Below are positions 32,759 through 41,305 of a stretch of DNA of 64,000 bases, piece after piece. This stretch comes from an uncultured bacterium (lineage in GTDB: Bacteria > Planctomycetota > UBA1135), in the NCBI GenBank assembly GCA_937919925.1, contig CALFOT010000055.1, forward strand, positions 1-64,000. The letters run 5' to 3'. Positions within the stretch are counted from its first letter, which is position 1; each line of letters begins with the position of its first letter. The notes beneath the pieces are model-generated. The model was not told the origin of the DNA, made no database searches, and saw nothing but the letters and a program-made list of their open reading frames with translations. The translations under genes were made by a program, and so were the position numbers.

Positions 32759-33692
32759 ATGACTCACCCAGTGGGTGAGCCTGCCGGTAAAGTTTGCGTA
32801 AACCTTCTAGGGACACATGCGTGTAGATTTGGGTGCTGCCCAAACTTGCGTGCCCTAAGAGCTCCTGAACGGTGCGTAAATCGGCTCCCCGGCGCAGTAA
32901 GTGGGTGGCAAAACTATGCCGCAAGGTGTGGGGCGAGCAATGGCGATCAATCGCGGCGCGCTCTAAACAGCGCAGTAAAATGCGCCGCACCGAACGATCG
33001 GTTAAGCGCGTATTCAGCCGATTCAAAAACATCGGCCCACGGTTGTTCCCCACATTGCCTTTATAAACCATATAGCGTTTGATGGCTTCCCCAGCTGGCC
33101 TACCAAGCATGCCCAAACGCTCTTTGCGCCCTTTGCCGCGCAGCAAAACTAAGCCGCGGCGTAGATCAAAATCGGATTCATTGAGGCCAACTAACTCGGC
33201 AACCCGGCAGCCCGTGGAGTACAGCACTTCGAGGATCGCCTGGTCGCGGTGTTGCTCGGGATCCTCGCCACTGGGAGAGGCCAACAAACGCTCCACTTCC
33301 TCCTCTTCCAAGTACTTCGGTAAGCGTCGCCCGCGGCGTGGCCCACGCAGAGCCGCGGCTGGGTTTGAGGTGATGTGACCGTGCTCCTCCAGCCAGCCAA
33401 AGAAGGAACGCAGCGTGGAAAGGTGACGCGAAAGGGTGGTGCCGCCAAGACCGTCATCTGAAAGGTGGCCCAGATAGAGCCGTAAGCGCGCCGGGCGAAT
33501 GGTGTCAGCCAGGGGCAGAGCCACCGAGTGGGTGCTCTCAAGCGCAGGCGGGCTTTCCGGCCGCGGGTCCAAGAAAGTAAAAAACCGCACCAAATCCCGA
33601 TCGTAGGCGCGCAAGGTGTTCGCACTCACCTGGCGCACCTCGCGAAGGTGCTTGAGGAAAGCTTGATGTTGCTGCGTCAGGGTAATCACCAT
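32757..33692 (-). CDS. XerC/XerD-type tyrosine recombinase
   Basis: This 311-residue site-specific recombinase, of the class that resolves chromosome dimers at dif, has an N-terminal SAM-like core-binding domain (FLKHLREVRQVSANTLRAYDRDLVRFF). The catalytic domain shows the first Arg in YSTGCRVAELVGL, Lys in VLLRGKGRKERLG, His-x-x-Arg in SPHTLRHSFATHLLRRGADL, His in ELLGHASLGST and the Tyr nucleophile in QIYTHVS. The length is typical of XerC/D (about 300). It is convergent with tRNA-Glu, a classic integration target, but no att site or prophage is seen, so a housekeeping Xer role is likelier. C and D cannot be told apart here. Confidence 0.92.
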   Translation of the reverse strand: MVITLTQQHQAFLKHLREVRQVSANTLRAYDRDLVRFFTFLDPRPESPPALESTHSVALPLADTIRPARLRLYLGHLSDDGLGGTTLSRHLSTLRSFFGWLEEHGHITSNPAAALRGPRRGRRLPKYLEEEEVERLLASPSGEDPEQHRDQAILEVLYSTGCRVAELVGLNESDFDLRRGLVLLRGKGRKERLGMLGRPAGEAIKRYMVYKGNVGNNRGPMFLNRLNTRLTDRSVRRILLRCLERAAIDRHCSPHTLRHSFATHLLRRGADLRTVQELLGHASLGSTQIYTHVSLEGLRKLYRQAHPLGES

Positions 33693-33715
33693 CTGGAAAC
33701 ATCATACTAGGGGCG

Positions 33716-35080
33716 ATGACCAAGCTCCTGGTGCGCTGCCTTGCCCGTTCCCGCAATATGCCGGGGCCAGCCACCTGTTTGCAGCGATTGCCGCCTGGAT
33801 GTCAGCCGGTGTTGCTGGATAGTTCTGACGGAGTAGGCCTGACTTCCTTGTCCTGGGCTCCAGATGCCACCCTTCAGGGGCATCTGGGCCGGGGTGCGGC
33901 AGGTACTTATGGCGCTTTGGCCGACGTCAACCCTGCGGCGCAACTGGAGCGCCATTGTGCTGGCGAGCAGTGGATCTTTGCTGCTGGGTTACCGAAAGCG
34001 GGGCTCGGTTGGTTGGGTTGGTTCGGTTTTGAGTGTGGGCATGCCTTGGAGAGTTTTCCGTGGCATGCGCCTTATCCGGATGAGTGGCCGGATTTTCATT
34101 TTGGCCGTTACCGGCACGCTTGCGTATGGATGCCCGATGGCGAAGTTCTTTTGTTGTTTGCCAGCATGGAGGGGCAAGCAGAAACCAGCGCAACCGCTCT
34201 TTTCCAGTTTCAGCAATTGTTGGCGGCGGGGCCGGGCGCAGCGCCACGCCACTGCAAAGGGCCACAACTTCGCCCGCAAACGCGCCCGGAAGTTTTTTAT
34301 CACGGGGTCGAACAAATACGCACATGGATTGGTGCTGGTGAGCTTTATCAAGCGAATCTTTCGCACGTCTTGGCCGGGTGTTTTGAGGAAGACCCACGTG
34401 CGCTCTACGCTTCCTTGCGTCACCAGCAACCAACTTCTATGAGCGCCTATTGGGAAGACGCCAGCGGCCGTGCGTTGTTGTCGCATTCACCGGAACGCTT
34501 CTTGCAGGTGCGTGGCGCGGAGTTACTTTCCCAGCCGATTAAAGGCACTGCCGCGCGGGGCAACAATGCAGTAGAAGATGCGCAATGCGCCATCAATCTT
34601 GAGCAAGATGTCAAAGAGCGTGCCGAGTTGACTATGATCGTGGATATGACGCGCAACGATTTGGGCCGCATCGCGAACGTGGGGGCCGTCACGGTAGATT
34701 CGGTTGGCCAGATTGAAGCGTTCCGAACCTTGTTTCATCGCACTGCTAGTGTGCGGGCACGCTGGAATCCGCATTTAGGCTTTGCCCGTTTATTCGCAGC
34801 GACTTTCCCACCCGCTTCGATTACGGGGGCGCCGAAGGTGCGTGCTTTGCGCGCGATTGCGGATCTCGAACAACGCGCGCGTGGCCCTTATTGCGGCTGT
34901 CTCGGTTATTGGATTCCCGGCGCCGACCCGCACGGCGATTTTTCCGTTTTGATTCGGACTGCAACGGTGTCTGCGGGGATGCTACGCCTTGCAGTGGGTG
35001 CGGGCATCGTGTGGGATTCCAATCCGCAGCGGGAATGGGAAGAGACCCAGCTCAAGGGACGTTACCTTACCGGCTCATGA
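33716..35080 (+). CDS. pabB: Aminodeoxychorismate synthase component I
   Basis: This 454-residue chorismate-binding enzyme aminates chorismate to 4-amino-4-deoxychorismate for folate synthesis. The N-terminal half is the anthranilate-synthase I-like N domain (WLGWFGFECGHALESFPW). The catalytic domain carries IGAGELYQANLSHVLAG, LSQPIKGTAARG, the metal-binding LTMIVDMTRNDLGRIA, SITGAPKVRALRAIADLE and AVGAGIVWDSNPQREWEET. Length and motifs fit PabB or TrpE; the adjacent PabC-like lyase favours PabB. No glutaminase (PabA) gene is in the window. It is divergent from the recombinase and overlaps the next gene by 4 bases. A CATACT hexamer ends 8 bases before the ATG. Confidence 0.9.
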   Translation: MTKLLVRCLARSRNMPGPATCLQRLPPGCQPVLLDSSDGVGLTSLSWAPDATLQGHLGRGAAGTYGALADVNPAAQLERHCAGEQWIFAAGLPKAGLGWLGWFGFECGHALESFPWHAPYPDEWPDFHFGRYRHACVWMPDGEVLLLFASMEGQAETSATALFQFQQLLAAGPGAAPRHCKGPQLRPQTRPEVFYHGVEQIRTWIGAGELYQANLSHVLAGCFEEDPRALYASLRHQQPTSMSAYWEDASGRALLSHSPERFLQVRGAELLSQPIKGTAARGNNAVEDAQCAINLEQDVKERAELTMIVDMTRNDLGRIANVGAVTVDSVGQIEAFRTLFHRTASVRARWNPHLGFARLFAATFPPASITGAPKVRALRAIADLEQRARGPYCGCLGYWIPGADPHGDFSVLIRTATVSAGMLRLAVGAGIVWDSNPQREWEETQLKGRYLTGS

Positions 35081-35934
35081 AACCTGTTCAGGATCCAACC
35101 CGTATCGTACAGCTTGATGGGCAAGTGCTGGATGTGCATCATCCAGTGCTGCTGGCCAACCTACCCGGCGTGCTTCGCGGCGAGGGCATTTTTGAAACTT
35201 TTTTGGTGCACGATGGTGTGCCCACTCCTTTTTTGGAGCGCCATGATGCTCGGCTTGCGCACAGTGCGCAGCTCACTGGCTTCGCGATCTCAGTCGGAAG
35301 ATTATGCGCCAGCTTTGAGGGTTTCCTGCCACTCGTTTGCGCCGGGAAATGGCGGGTCCGTTTGACGGTGCTGCGCGGGCTTGAAGAGCGACAACATTTT
35401 TTATGGACCGCCGGCGCCGAACCGCCACCGCGTTTGGAGGCGGTAATTCAAATCGCGGATTTCCGGCTAGACCCAAGTAATCCGATTGCCGGGGCTAAAA
35501 CCATTTCGCGGATGGAACTTCAGGTCGCGCGTGCCCGGGCGCAGGCGGCAGGGGCTTTTGAGGCTGTACTGTGCACCATCGATGGTGATCTTGCCGAGGG
35601 CACCTCTTCGAATATCTTTTTGTGGAGCGATGGCGCGCTGCATACACCTGCTCTGAGCCGCGGTATTTTAGGAGGGGTAACCCGCGAAAGCGTCATTAAG
35701 GCCTGTCTCGTGGCAAACATTCCCGTTTTTGAGCGAAAAATCGAGCTCCATGAGCTCGATACGGCCGTAGAGGTTTATATCAGCAATGCGGTTATTGGCT
35801 TGGTTCCAGTCGTTAAAATCGTGGAGCGGCGCAAACAACTTCCAGGAGCCGATGGCATTTACCTCGCAAAGCTTCGCGAAGCCTACAGGAATTACCTTGA
35901 GCTGATGTCTGTTACCCCACCCGTAGAATCCTAA
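35077..35934 (+). CDS. pabC: Class IV aminotransferase, probably aminodeoxychorismate lyase
   Basis: This 285-residue PLP enzyme would split aminodeoxychorismate to p-aminobenzoate and pyruvate. The fold-type IV signatures are VLRGEGIFETFLVHDGVPTP at the N terminus, the PLP lysine in AGAKTISRMELQVARA, and the phosphate-binding region DLAEGTSSNIFLW with LSRGILGGVTRE. Branched-chain aminotransferase or D-amino-acid transaminase are alternatives in this family, but the ATGA overlap with pabB strongly supports PabC. A TAGAAT hexamer inside its 3' end may drive the next gene. Confidence 0.85.
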   Translation: MKPVQDPTRIVQLDGQVLDVHHPVLLANLPGVLRGEGIFETFLVHDGVPTPFLERHDARLAHSAQLTGFAISVGRLCASFEGFLPLVCAGKWRVRLTVLRGLEERQHFLWTAGAEPPPRLEAVIQIADFRLDPSNPIAGAKTISRMELQVARARAQAAGAFEAVLCTIDGDLAEGTSSNIFLWSDGALHTPALSRGILGGVTRESVIKACLVANIPVFERKIELHELDTAVEVYISNAVIGLVPVVKIVERRKQLPGADGIYLAKLREAYRNYLELMSVTPPVES

Positions 35935-35936
35935 TC

Positions 35937-36794
35937 ATGATTGCCACCCTCGCCTTAACTCTGATCTGCGTGCCAACGCCCGCCGTCTTGTACTCACTTG
36001 CTGCCCCGGCCGTCGCGGTGCAGGGAGTAGAACTTTCCGAAGCGGTGAAAATGTTTGACGATTTGCTCAAAAGCAAAGAGCCGGATAGCGCTGCCCGAGC
36101 GATTGCCGCAATGGATGATTTCTTGGTGCGTTTTCGCGGTATTGAGAATGAAATTGCTGCGATTGATGACAGCGTTGATATTGGCGAAGGCGATGTCAAA
36201 CACCTTTTGTTCGAGCGCAAGGGCAAGGTCAAGGATTTGTCAACGATCGCCACTACCGTTTACAACTGCTTTGTGCACAAGGCACGCAAAACGGTAAATG
36301 AAGATAATCTCAATATGTGGAAGGCTGCGGCCTACACGCTTGGCCAAATGGGCGAGAATGGCGGTCGCTATTTGCTGAAGGCGTTTGATTTAAAAAAGTT
36401 CAGCAAGGAACCTGAGTTGCGCGGCTTGTTTGTGGAGCAAGTTGGCTACACGCATGCCTATCAAGCTTTTGGAAGTGAGTTAATCGATTTGCTCGATCAC
36501 AGTGAGTATTTGTTCATCGCCAAGGCCTCCGATGCTCTTGCACAATTTGGCGAAGCCCCTGGCAAGGTGCGCAAGGAAGCGATTGAACGCATTTCGAAGT
36601 TGCTTGCCCAGAACTATGAAAGCACCATCAGCAATAAGACCGATGAAGAGGCTCAGAAGAAATACCGCATGACCGGCCGGGCCATGCAAAACGCTTTAGA
36701 AGCGCTTGCGGGGGTGAGCCTGGATGGCCCTTTGGAATGGACTACCTGGTGGAACAAAAATAAAAACGATGCCGAACTTTGGGGCGAAAAGTGA
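35937..36794 (+). CDS. Exported protein of unknown function
   Basis: This 285-residue protein has a signal peptide (MIATLALTLICVPTPAVLY...AAPAVAV). The body is strongly helical (VKMFDDLLKSKEPDSAARAIAAMDDFLVRF, LRGLFVEQVGYTHAYQAFG, LIDLLDHSEYLFIAKASDALAQFGE), with a repeat-like pattern that suggests HEAT/armadillo-type helices. No family is named with confidence. TAGAAT at 35924-35929 ends 7 bases before the ATG, so it may be read from a leaderless transcript. It overlaps the next gene by 4 bases (GTGA) and heads a three-gene cluster of unknown function. Confidence 0.65.
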   Translation: MIATLALTLICVPTPAVLYSLAAPAVAVQGVELSEAVKMFDDLLKSKEPDSAARAIAAMDDFLVRFRGIENEIAAIDDSVDIGEGDVKHLLFERKGKVKDLSTIATTVYNCFVHKARKTVNEDNLNMWKAAAYTLGQMGENGGRYLLKAFDLKKFSKEPELRGLFVEQVGYTHAYQAFGSELIDLLDHSEYLFIAKASDALAQFGEAPGKVRKEAIERISKLLAQNYESTISNKTDEEAQKKYRMTGRAMQNALEALAGVSLDGPLEWTTWWNKNKNDAELWGEK

Positions 36795-37396
36795 AGTGGT
36801 TTTTTGCGGCTATCCTGGTGGCCGTGGGTAGCGTGGTGGGAGGATGTTCGCCGAGTGAAGCCAGCAGCAGTCAGCCGCCATCCCATTTTTTTCCAGAGCG
36901 CTTCGCTTGGTCGGGCCAGGCCGCGAATGGTTTAAAAATTCTGGTGGAACCCATTGCCGAAACGATTCACGCCACCCCGGTGATTGCGCCGGAGGATGAT
37001 TTGCTGCGCAAAACTTTTGGCATCCAGGATTCTCAACAACTATTGCGCGTCTCTTTGCGCCCGAGCGCTACATCTGGCTTACCTGATAAACCGGGCCGAG
37101 TGTTAGTCGCGGCGGATATTTATGTTCCGCTCACCACGATGACGGAAGGATTGGATGCACAGGCACGTCTGATGTGGAACTCGGTTGCCACAGGCGGGCG
37201 GTCTATGGTGCCTGCTCCAGGCGAGCTTGAACAATGGACCTATTTGCTGGTTGCTTCGGCAGCAGCTCTACCCAATCGGCAGGATAAGATGTCCTGGCAA
37301 AGCGAGGCGTTGCATGTGGAACTCCAGCCTCAAACATGGAGTGAAGCGCAGCGTCAACAGTTTCTCGAAGCCGTGACTCCAGAAGAAGATGAATGA
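36791..37396 (+). CDS. Lipoprotein of unknown function
   Basis: This 201-residue lipoprotein starts at GTG 36791 with the signal KWFFAAILVAVGSVVGGCSPSE; the lipobox V-G-G-C makes Cys19 the modified residue. An upstream TTG at 36779 is in frame but would leave four extra residues before the signal. The mature part has beta-rich patterns (LKILVEPIAETIHATPVIAPED, LLRVSLRPSATSGLP, GRVLVAADIYVPLTTMTE). It overlaps both neighbours (GTGA before, 8 bases after) and so belongs to one translation-coupled cluster with the preceding helical protein and the following membrane protein. Confidence 0.65.
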   Translation: MKWFFAAILVAVGSVVGGCSPSEASSSQPPSHFFPERFAWSGQAANGLKILVEPIAETIHATPVIAPEDDLLRKTFGIQDSQQLLRVSLRPSATSGLPDKPGRVLVAADIYVPLTTMTEGLDAQARLMWNSVATGGRSMVPAPGELEQWTYLLVASAAALPNRQDKMSWQSEALHVELQPQTWSEAQRQQFLEAVTPEEDE

Positions 37397-38813
37397 CACC
37401 CTTGAACCAATCCCTGATGATGAGCAGCAGCTCGCAGTTCAAGGCACCACTCAACCTGGTTCGCTGTTGCGTTTGCGCGATGTGCAAGCTCTCAATCGCT
37501 CCTTTCGTCGCCTTGCGGAAGTACAAGAGGCGTTATTGGACCGACTGGAAGCATTGGAGCAGGAAAAGGCGGCAACTTCGCGCTTCAATGGCCCCCTCAT
37601 GGCGATGGGTGGGGTGGCGATTGGTTTAAGCGTTGCGGTTTTGGCCTATGTGTTGTGGCAAGATAAAACACCGCTGGTGATTCCGGCAGCTGCTATGCCG
37701 GAGATCACGGTGTCTGCCCCAGAAGTCACAGTGGCTGCCGCAGACAACACCGAACTGGTGCAGGCCATGAGTGAGATGAATGCCAACATTGCATCGGTGC
37801 TGCAAACACAGCGCGAAGATCGCCAACAGTTAGGAGAGTTGACCGCCAAGTTGTTGCTTTCCGAAGAGGAAAAAAATCAGCTGATGCGTGAATTTGCTTT
37901 AGCCGAGGAACACTATCAAGAAGGATTAGCCGTTGCGGCAAAGGCTTCTGCTGAGCGTGCTGCCAAGGCGCCCACGTTGCTCACCCCGCCAACTAGCTCT
38001 GCGGGGAGTCTTTCCGCCAGTAATTTTGTCGATCCGGATGCCCTGTTCGTGCAAGCGATCAACGGCGTCCTGTCCGCCGACGGCTACGGGTCACTGCGTT
38101 TGCAGGCAGGCGTGCTGGGTGCAGATGAAACTTCTTTAACAAATGTCACTTGGATGTCCTGGGGGCGAGATGGCCTTGCGGAAACGGTGATTCGTGCCGC
38201 CCGCTTGGAGTTGGAGTTGCATCAAATGACGCGCACCATGGTGCTGCGTTTTTATGCTGGGCATCGCATTGCGGAAGGTTTGCGCACGCCCTTGCCAGAG
38301 GCCGGTTTGCGCCTTGATTTGGAAGATGTCAGCACTGCGGCATGGATCAAACTTTTTCCAGGCTTAGTCAACACGGCGGCTCCAGTACTGGTTGCAGGTG
38401 GCGCGAGTGGCGCCCCTCTGGAGACGGAAGTGCCGCCGAATCTTGCTACTGCGCCAGCGCTGGGATCGGTCCAAGCGGTGCGCAAAGCGCTTGATGATCT
38501 CATTTCGCATCGCGGTTCGTTTAGCTACTACCGTTTGAATGCGCTTGGCTCCATGGAGGGTGGGTTGCTCAAAATGGTGCAGATTAACTGGCATGATAAT
38601 TCTGGTCGTCTGGTGAAAACAATTGAAGCCGATTCCTTGGCGGTGATTTTGCATGCAGGCGGCTCGGTAGAGTTGTTGTTGCGCAACGGTGCATTTCTCG
38701 ACGGTGGCGTAAAGAGTCCCTTCTCCGCCGATCGTTTTCGTTTGCATCTGCCCAGTCAGGATCTGGATTCCTGGCGCAATTCTGGTGTGCCTTACACGGA
38801 AAGTGATTCCTAG
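37389..38813 (+). CDS. Single-pass membrane protein with periplasmic coiled coil
   Basis: This 474-residue protein has a short cytoplasmic start (about 60 residues with LNRSFRRLAEVQEALLDRLEALEQEKA), one membrane helix (MAMGGVAIGLSVAVLAYVLW) and a coiled-coil region around residues 125-200 (MNANIASVLQTQREDRQQL, LLSEEEKNQLMREFALAEEH). The C-terminal 280 residues form a beta-rich domain of unknown type. The orientation should put most of it outside the cytoplasm. It overlaps the preceding lipoprotein by 8 bases. The architecture would suit a stator or scaffold linking the membrane to the envelope, but no homolog is recognised. Confidence 0.62.
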   Translation: MNDTLEPIPDDEQQLAVQGTTQPGSLLRLRDVQALNRSFRRLAEVQEALLDRLEALEQEKAATSRFNGPLMAMGGVAIGLSVAVLAYVLWQDKTPLVIPAAAMPEITVSAPEVTVAAADNTELVQAMSEMNANIASVLQTQREDRQQLGELTAKLLLSEEEKNQLMREFALAEEHYQEGLAVAAKASAERAAKAPTLLTPPTSSAGSLSASNFVDPDALFVQAINGVLSADGYGSLRLQAGVLGADETSLTNVTWMSWGRDGLAETVIRAARLELELHQMTRTMVLRFYAGHRIAEGLRTPLPEAGLRLDLEDVSTAAWIKLFPGLVNTAAPVLVAGGASGAPLETEVPPNLATAPALGSVQAVRKALDDLISHRGSFSYYRLNALGSMEGGLLKMVQINWHDNSGRLVKTIEADSLAVILHAGGSVELLLRNGAFLDGGVKSPFSADRFRLHLPSQDLDSWRNSGVPYTESDS

Positions 38814-38829
38814 GACGGGCGTTTTTTTT

Positions 38830-40095
38830 ATGCCAGAACGCAGGGTGCTCAGTGTTAGCGGTTTATTGGAAACTGCGCGTTCTTTATTGGATAGCGATAT
38901 TGGCGCGGTATGGATTGAAGCGGAAGTCTTTGAATACCGCGGTCCCCATCGTGGCAGTGGTCATTTCTATTTTAAACTACGCGATGAAGATGCAACCGTC
39001 AGTGCCATTTTGTGGCGCGGAGTTGCACAACGCGCTTTACACGGGGAACTGTGCGAAGGCCAAAAGGTGTTAGCCCGTGGGCGTTTTGATATTTATGCTG
39101 CGCGGGGTACTTTAAGTTTTGTTTTAGAGCACGTGGAACCGCTCGGCAGCGGTGATTTGGCGGCGCGCTTTGAACGGCTGAAGAAGGATTTATTCGCCCA
39201 GGGGTTGTTTGATGTAGAGCGTAAGCGACCACTGCCAGTACGGCCGCAAACCATTGTGGTGATTACCGGCAAAGACTCCGCCGCAGAAGCCGATATTTTG
39301 CACACTTTTGCAGAGAGCGCGGCACCGATTCATATATTGATGCACTATGCCCGTGTTCAGGGAGAAGGTGCTGCGAGTGAGCTCATTGTGGCTTTGGATC
39401 ATGCAGCCAGAATCAAGCCGGATCTTATTTTGCTCAGCCGCGGAGGCGGTTCCCTGGAAGACCTGTGGGCTTTCAACGAAGAGAGTTTGGTGCGCGCCAT
39501 CGCTGCCTGTGAAATCCCAGTGATGTCGGCCGTCGGCCATGAAGTTGATTTCACTTTGTGCGATTTTGTTGCCGATCAGCGAGCGATTACTCCAACGGAT
39601 GGGGCGCAGCAAATTTGCGCGGGTTGGGTACTCGCGCGTGAGTGGGTGCAACGCTTGGCCGCTGCCGTGCCGCAACGGATGCAAGGCCTTTTACGTGACA
39701 AGCACTACGCTCTTAATCGTGCTATGCGGGCCTTTCTGAGCCAAGCTCCCGCGCGTCGGGTCGACCGTGCGCGGGTACGCTTTAGTTTCGCAGAGCAGCG
39801 ATTGTGCACCGCCGCTGCCAAACGACTGCTGCGCGCCAACACCACCTTACAGCGCCAGGCTCGCTGTCTGCACCAGAATAGTCCTCATGGGCGCCTACAA
39901 CGTGCTGCTGCAGTTCTGGATAAAGCTGCGGCGCGCCTCGAAGCGGGCGACCCCCGGGCGCTCCTGGCACGTGGTTATGCGCTCATTCAGATTCCCGGCC
40001 AAACCGCGTTCTTGCGCGATCCGGCAAATGTGGAGCCTGGCACTTTACTTGCCATCCAGTTAGCTGCCGGCAAACTAGCGGCGCGCGTAGAATAG
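38830..40095 (+). CDS. xseA: Exodeoxyribonuclease VII large subunit
   Basis: This 421-residue catalytic subunit degrades single-stranded DNA from both ends. The N-terminal OB fold is seen in LSVSGLLETARSLLDSDIG and VWIEAEVFEYRGPHRGSGHFYF. The catalytic region holds LILLSRGGGSLEDLWAFNEE and EIPVMSAVGHEVDFTLCDFVADQRA, both diagnostic of XseA. The coiled-coil middle and C terminus are shorter and more Ala/Arg-rich than in E. coli (456 residues). The ATG at 38830 is preceded by eight T residues and no Shine-Dalgarno, an unusual leader. It heads xseA-xseB-ispA-dxs-nadK. Confidence 0.93.
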   Translation: MPERRVLSVSGLLETARSLLDSDIGAVWIEAEVFEYRGPHRGSGHFYFKLRDEDATVSAILWRGVAQRALHGELCEGQKVLARGRFDIYAARGTLSFVLEHVEPLGSGDLAARFERLKKDLFAQGLFDVERKRPLPVRPQTIVVITGKDSAAEADILHTFAESAAPIHILMHYARVQGEGAASELIVALDHAARIKPDLILLSRGGGSLEDLWAFNEESLVRAIAACEIPVMSAVGHEVDFTLCDFVADQRAITPTDGAQQICAGWVLAREWVQRLAAAVPQRMQGLLRDKHYALNRAMRAFLSQAPARRVDRARVRFSFAEQRLCTAAAKRLLRANTTLQRQARCLHQNSPHGRLQRAAAVLDKAAARLEAGDPRALLARGYALIQIPGQTAFLRDPANVEPGTLLAIQLAAGKLAARVE

Positions 40096-40099
40096 CAAC

Positions 40100-40357
40100 G
40101 TGGCCGCGCAGAAAAAAAAGCTTGGATTCGAGCAGCAACTTGCCCAGTTGGAACAGCTTGTCAAAGAGCTGGAGGGTGGTGAACTCGAACTGGAAGAAGG
40201 CATTGAGCGTTATCGTGCAGGCGTGGCCTTGTTGAAATCTCTAAACGGCTCCTTGTCGGCGGCGGAGCAGCAGGTGGAAGAACTCACGGCCACCTTGCAG
40301 CAAGAGTTGGCGCAGTTGGAGCACGGAGAAAGCAGCGGTGCCGACGCCCTCATCTGA
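40100..40357 (+). CDS. xseB: Exodeoxyribonuclease VII small subunit
   Basis: This 85-residue protein has the XseB pattern LGFEQQLAQLEQLVKELEGGELELEEGIERYRAGVALLK, two helices that coat the coiled coil of XseA. It lies right after xseA, as expected. The start is GTG 40100; TAGAAT at 40088-40093 ends 6 bases before it, so an internal leaderless promoter may add transcription. It overlaps ispA by 20 bases. The length matches the usual 75-85 residues. Confidence 0.92.
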   Translation: MAAQKKKLGFEQQLAQLEQLVKELEGGELELEEGIERYRAGVALLKSLNGSLSAAEQQVEELTATLQQELAQLEHGESSGADALI

Positions 40358-41231
40358 TTTCCGTCGCTGGCTGCTGGAAGTGCGCCCAGCAGTGGACCAC
40401 GCCTTGGCAGGAGCACTGAGCCCTACAGGACTGCCAGACGTACCGGTAAGCTTGCGTGCAGCGATGGCTTATTCTTTATTGGGCAACGGCAAACGCGTGC
40501 GCCCGGCTTTGTGCTTACTGGCAGCGGAGGCCTGCGGCGGCAGCGTGGCGAACGCGATGCCGGCTGCCATCGCTTGTGAAATGATTCACGCCTATTCTTT
40601 AATTCACGATGATTTGCCGTGTATGGATGATGACGCTCTGCGTCGTGGCCGTCCAACGGTGCATGTGCAATTCACCGAAGCCGTAGCGGTGTTGTCTGGT
40701 GATGCCTTGCAAAGCCTCGCTTTTCAAACGTTGGCGGCGCAAACAGATGTCCATTTGATTGCCGCCCAAGTCCAGCAGTTGGCTTGTGCGGCAGGTGCAT
40801 CCGGAATGGTCGGAGGCCAGCAGCTGGATATGGATGCCGAAGGGCGAACTACCGATTTGGCTGCTGTGCTAAAGCTGCACAGTGCCAAAACTGGAGCCCT
40901 GCTCCGCGCCGCAATCTTTCTTGGCGTGAGTTCTGCCGGTGGTTTGCCACTAGCCTGGGAAGCCTATGCCAACAGTGTCGGGCGTTTGTTTCAGATTACC
41001 GATGACATTCTCGATGCCACCTCCAGCACTGCCGAACTCGGTAAAACGGCGGGCAAGGATTCTTCTGCTGGCAAAGCCACTGTGGTCGCTGTTTTAGGCC
41101 TAGAAGGCGCACGCGCGCTCGCTGCAGCAGAAGTTGCGGCCGCATTAGCTGCCTTAGACACCATTGCTCCAATCCACCGTCGCGCGGAACTTGCCGATCT
41201 ACCCCGCTTTTTGGGCACGCGCAGTGCCTAA
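40338..41231 (+). CDS. ispA: Polyprenyl (farnesyl/geranylgeranyl) diphosphate synthase
   Basis: This 297-residue prenyltransferase builds C15 or C20 diphosphates from IPP. It contains SLLGNGKRVRPALCLLAAEA, the first aspartate-rich motif HDDLPCMDDDALRRGRPTVH (DDxxxxD type, as in bacterial short-chain enzymes), GGQQLDMDAEG, and the second motif FQITDDILDATSS. The length fits IspA. It lies in the common order xseA-xseB-ispA-dxs, linking isoprenoid supply to the DXP pathway. It starts at GTG 40338, overlapping xseB. Chain length cannot be fixed from sequence alone. Confidence 0.92.
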   Translation: MPTPSSDFRRWLLEVRPAVDHALAGALSPTGLPDVPVSLRAAMAYSLLGNGKRVRPALCLLAAEACGGSVANAMPAAIACEMIHAYSLIHDDLPCMDDDALRRGRPTVHVQFTEAVAVLSGDALQSLAFQTLAAQTDVHLIAAQVQQLACAAGASGMVGGQQLDMDAEGRTTDLAAVLKLHSAKTGALLRAAIFLGVSSAGGLPLAWEAYANSVGRLFQITDDILDATSSTAELGKTAGKDSSAGKATVVAVLGLEGARALAAAEVAAALAALDTIAPIHRRAELADLPRFLGTRSA

Positions 41232-41305
41232 CGGATAGAATTCCCACCGCCGCGTCTCCGCACGTCTTGTTTCCGCCGGTGCTTGCACCAGCGCCTTTCG
41301 CCGTC

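Noticed and set aside
32644-33692. tRNA-Glu plus tyrosine recombinase as an integrated mobile element
   Set aside because: The recombinase is Xer-like in length and motifs, no second att copy or phage/ICE genes are seen, and neighbours are housekeeping genes.
33989-34486. 165-codon minus-strand open frame inside pabB
   Set aside because: pabB has clear family motifs across this stretch; the opposite frame has none.
38808-38829. T8 tract just before xseA as a terminator
   Set aside because: No stem of useful length precedes it apart from the 8-base palindrome TCCTAGGA, and the T run directly abuts the start codon.
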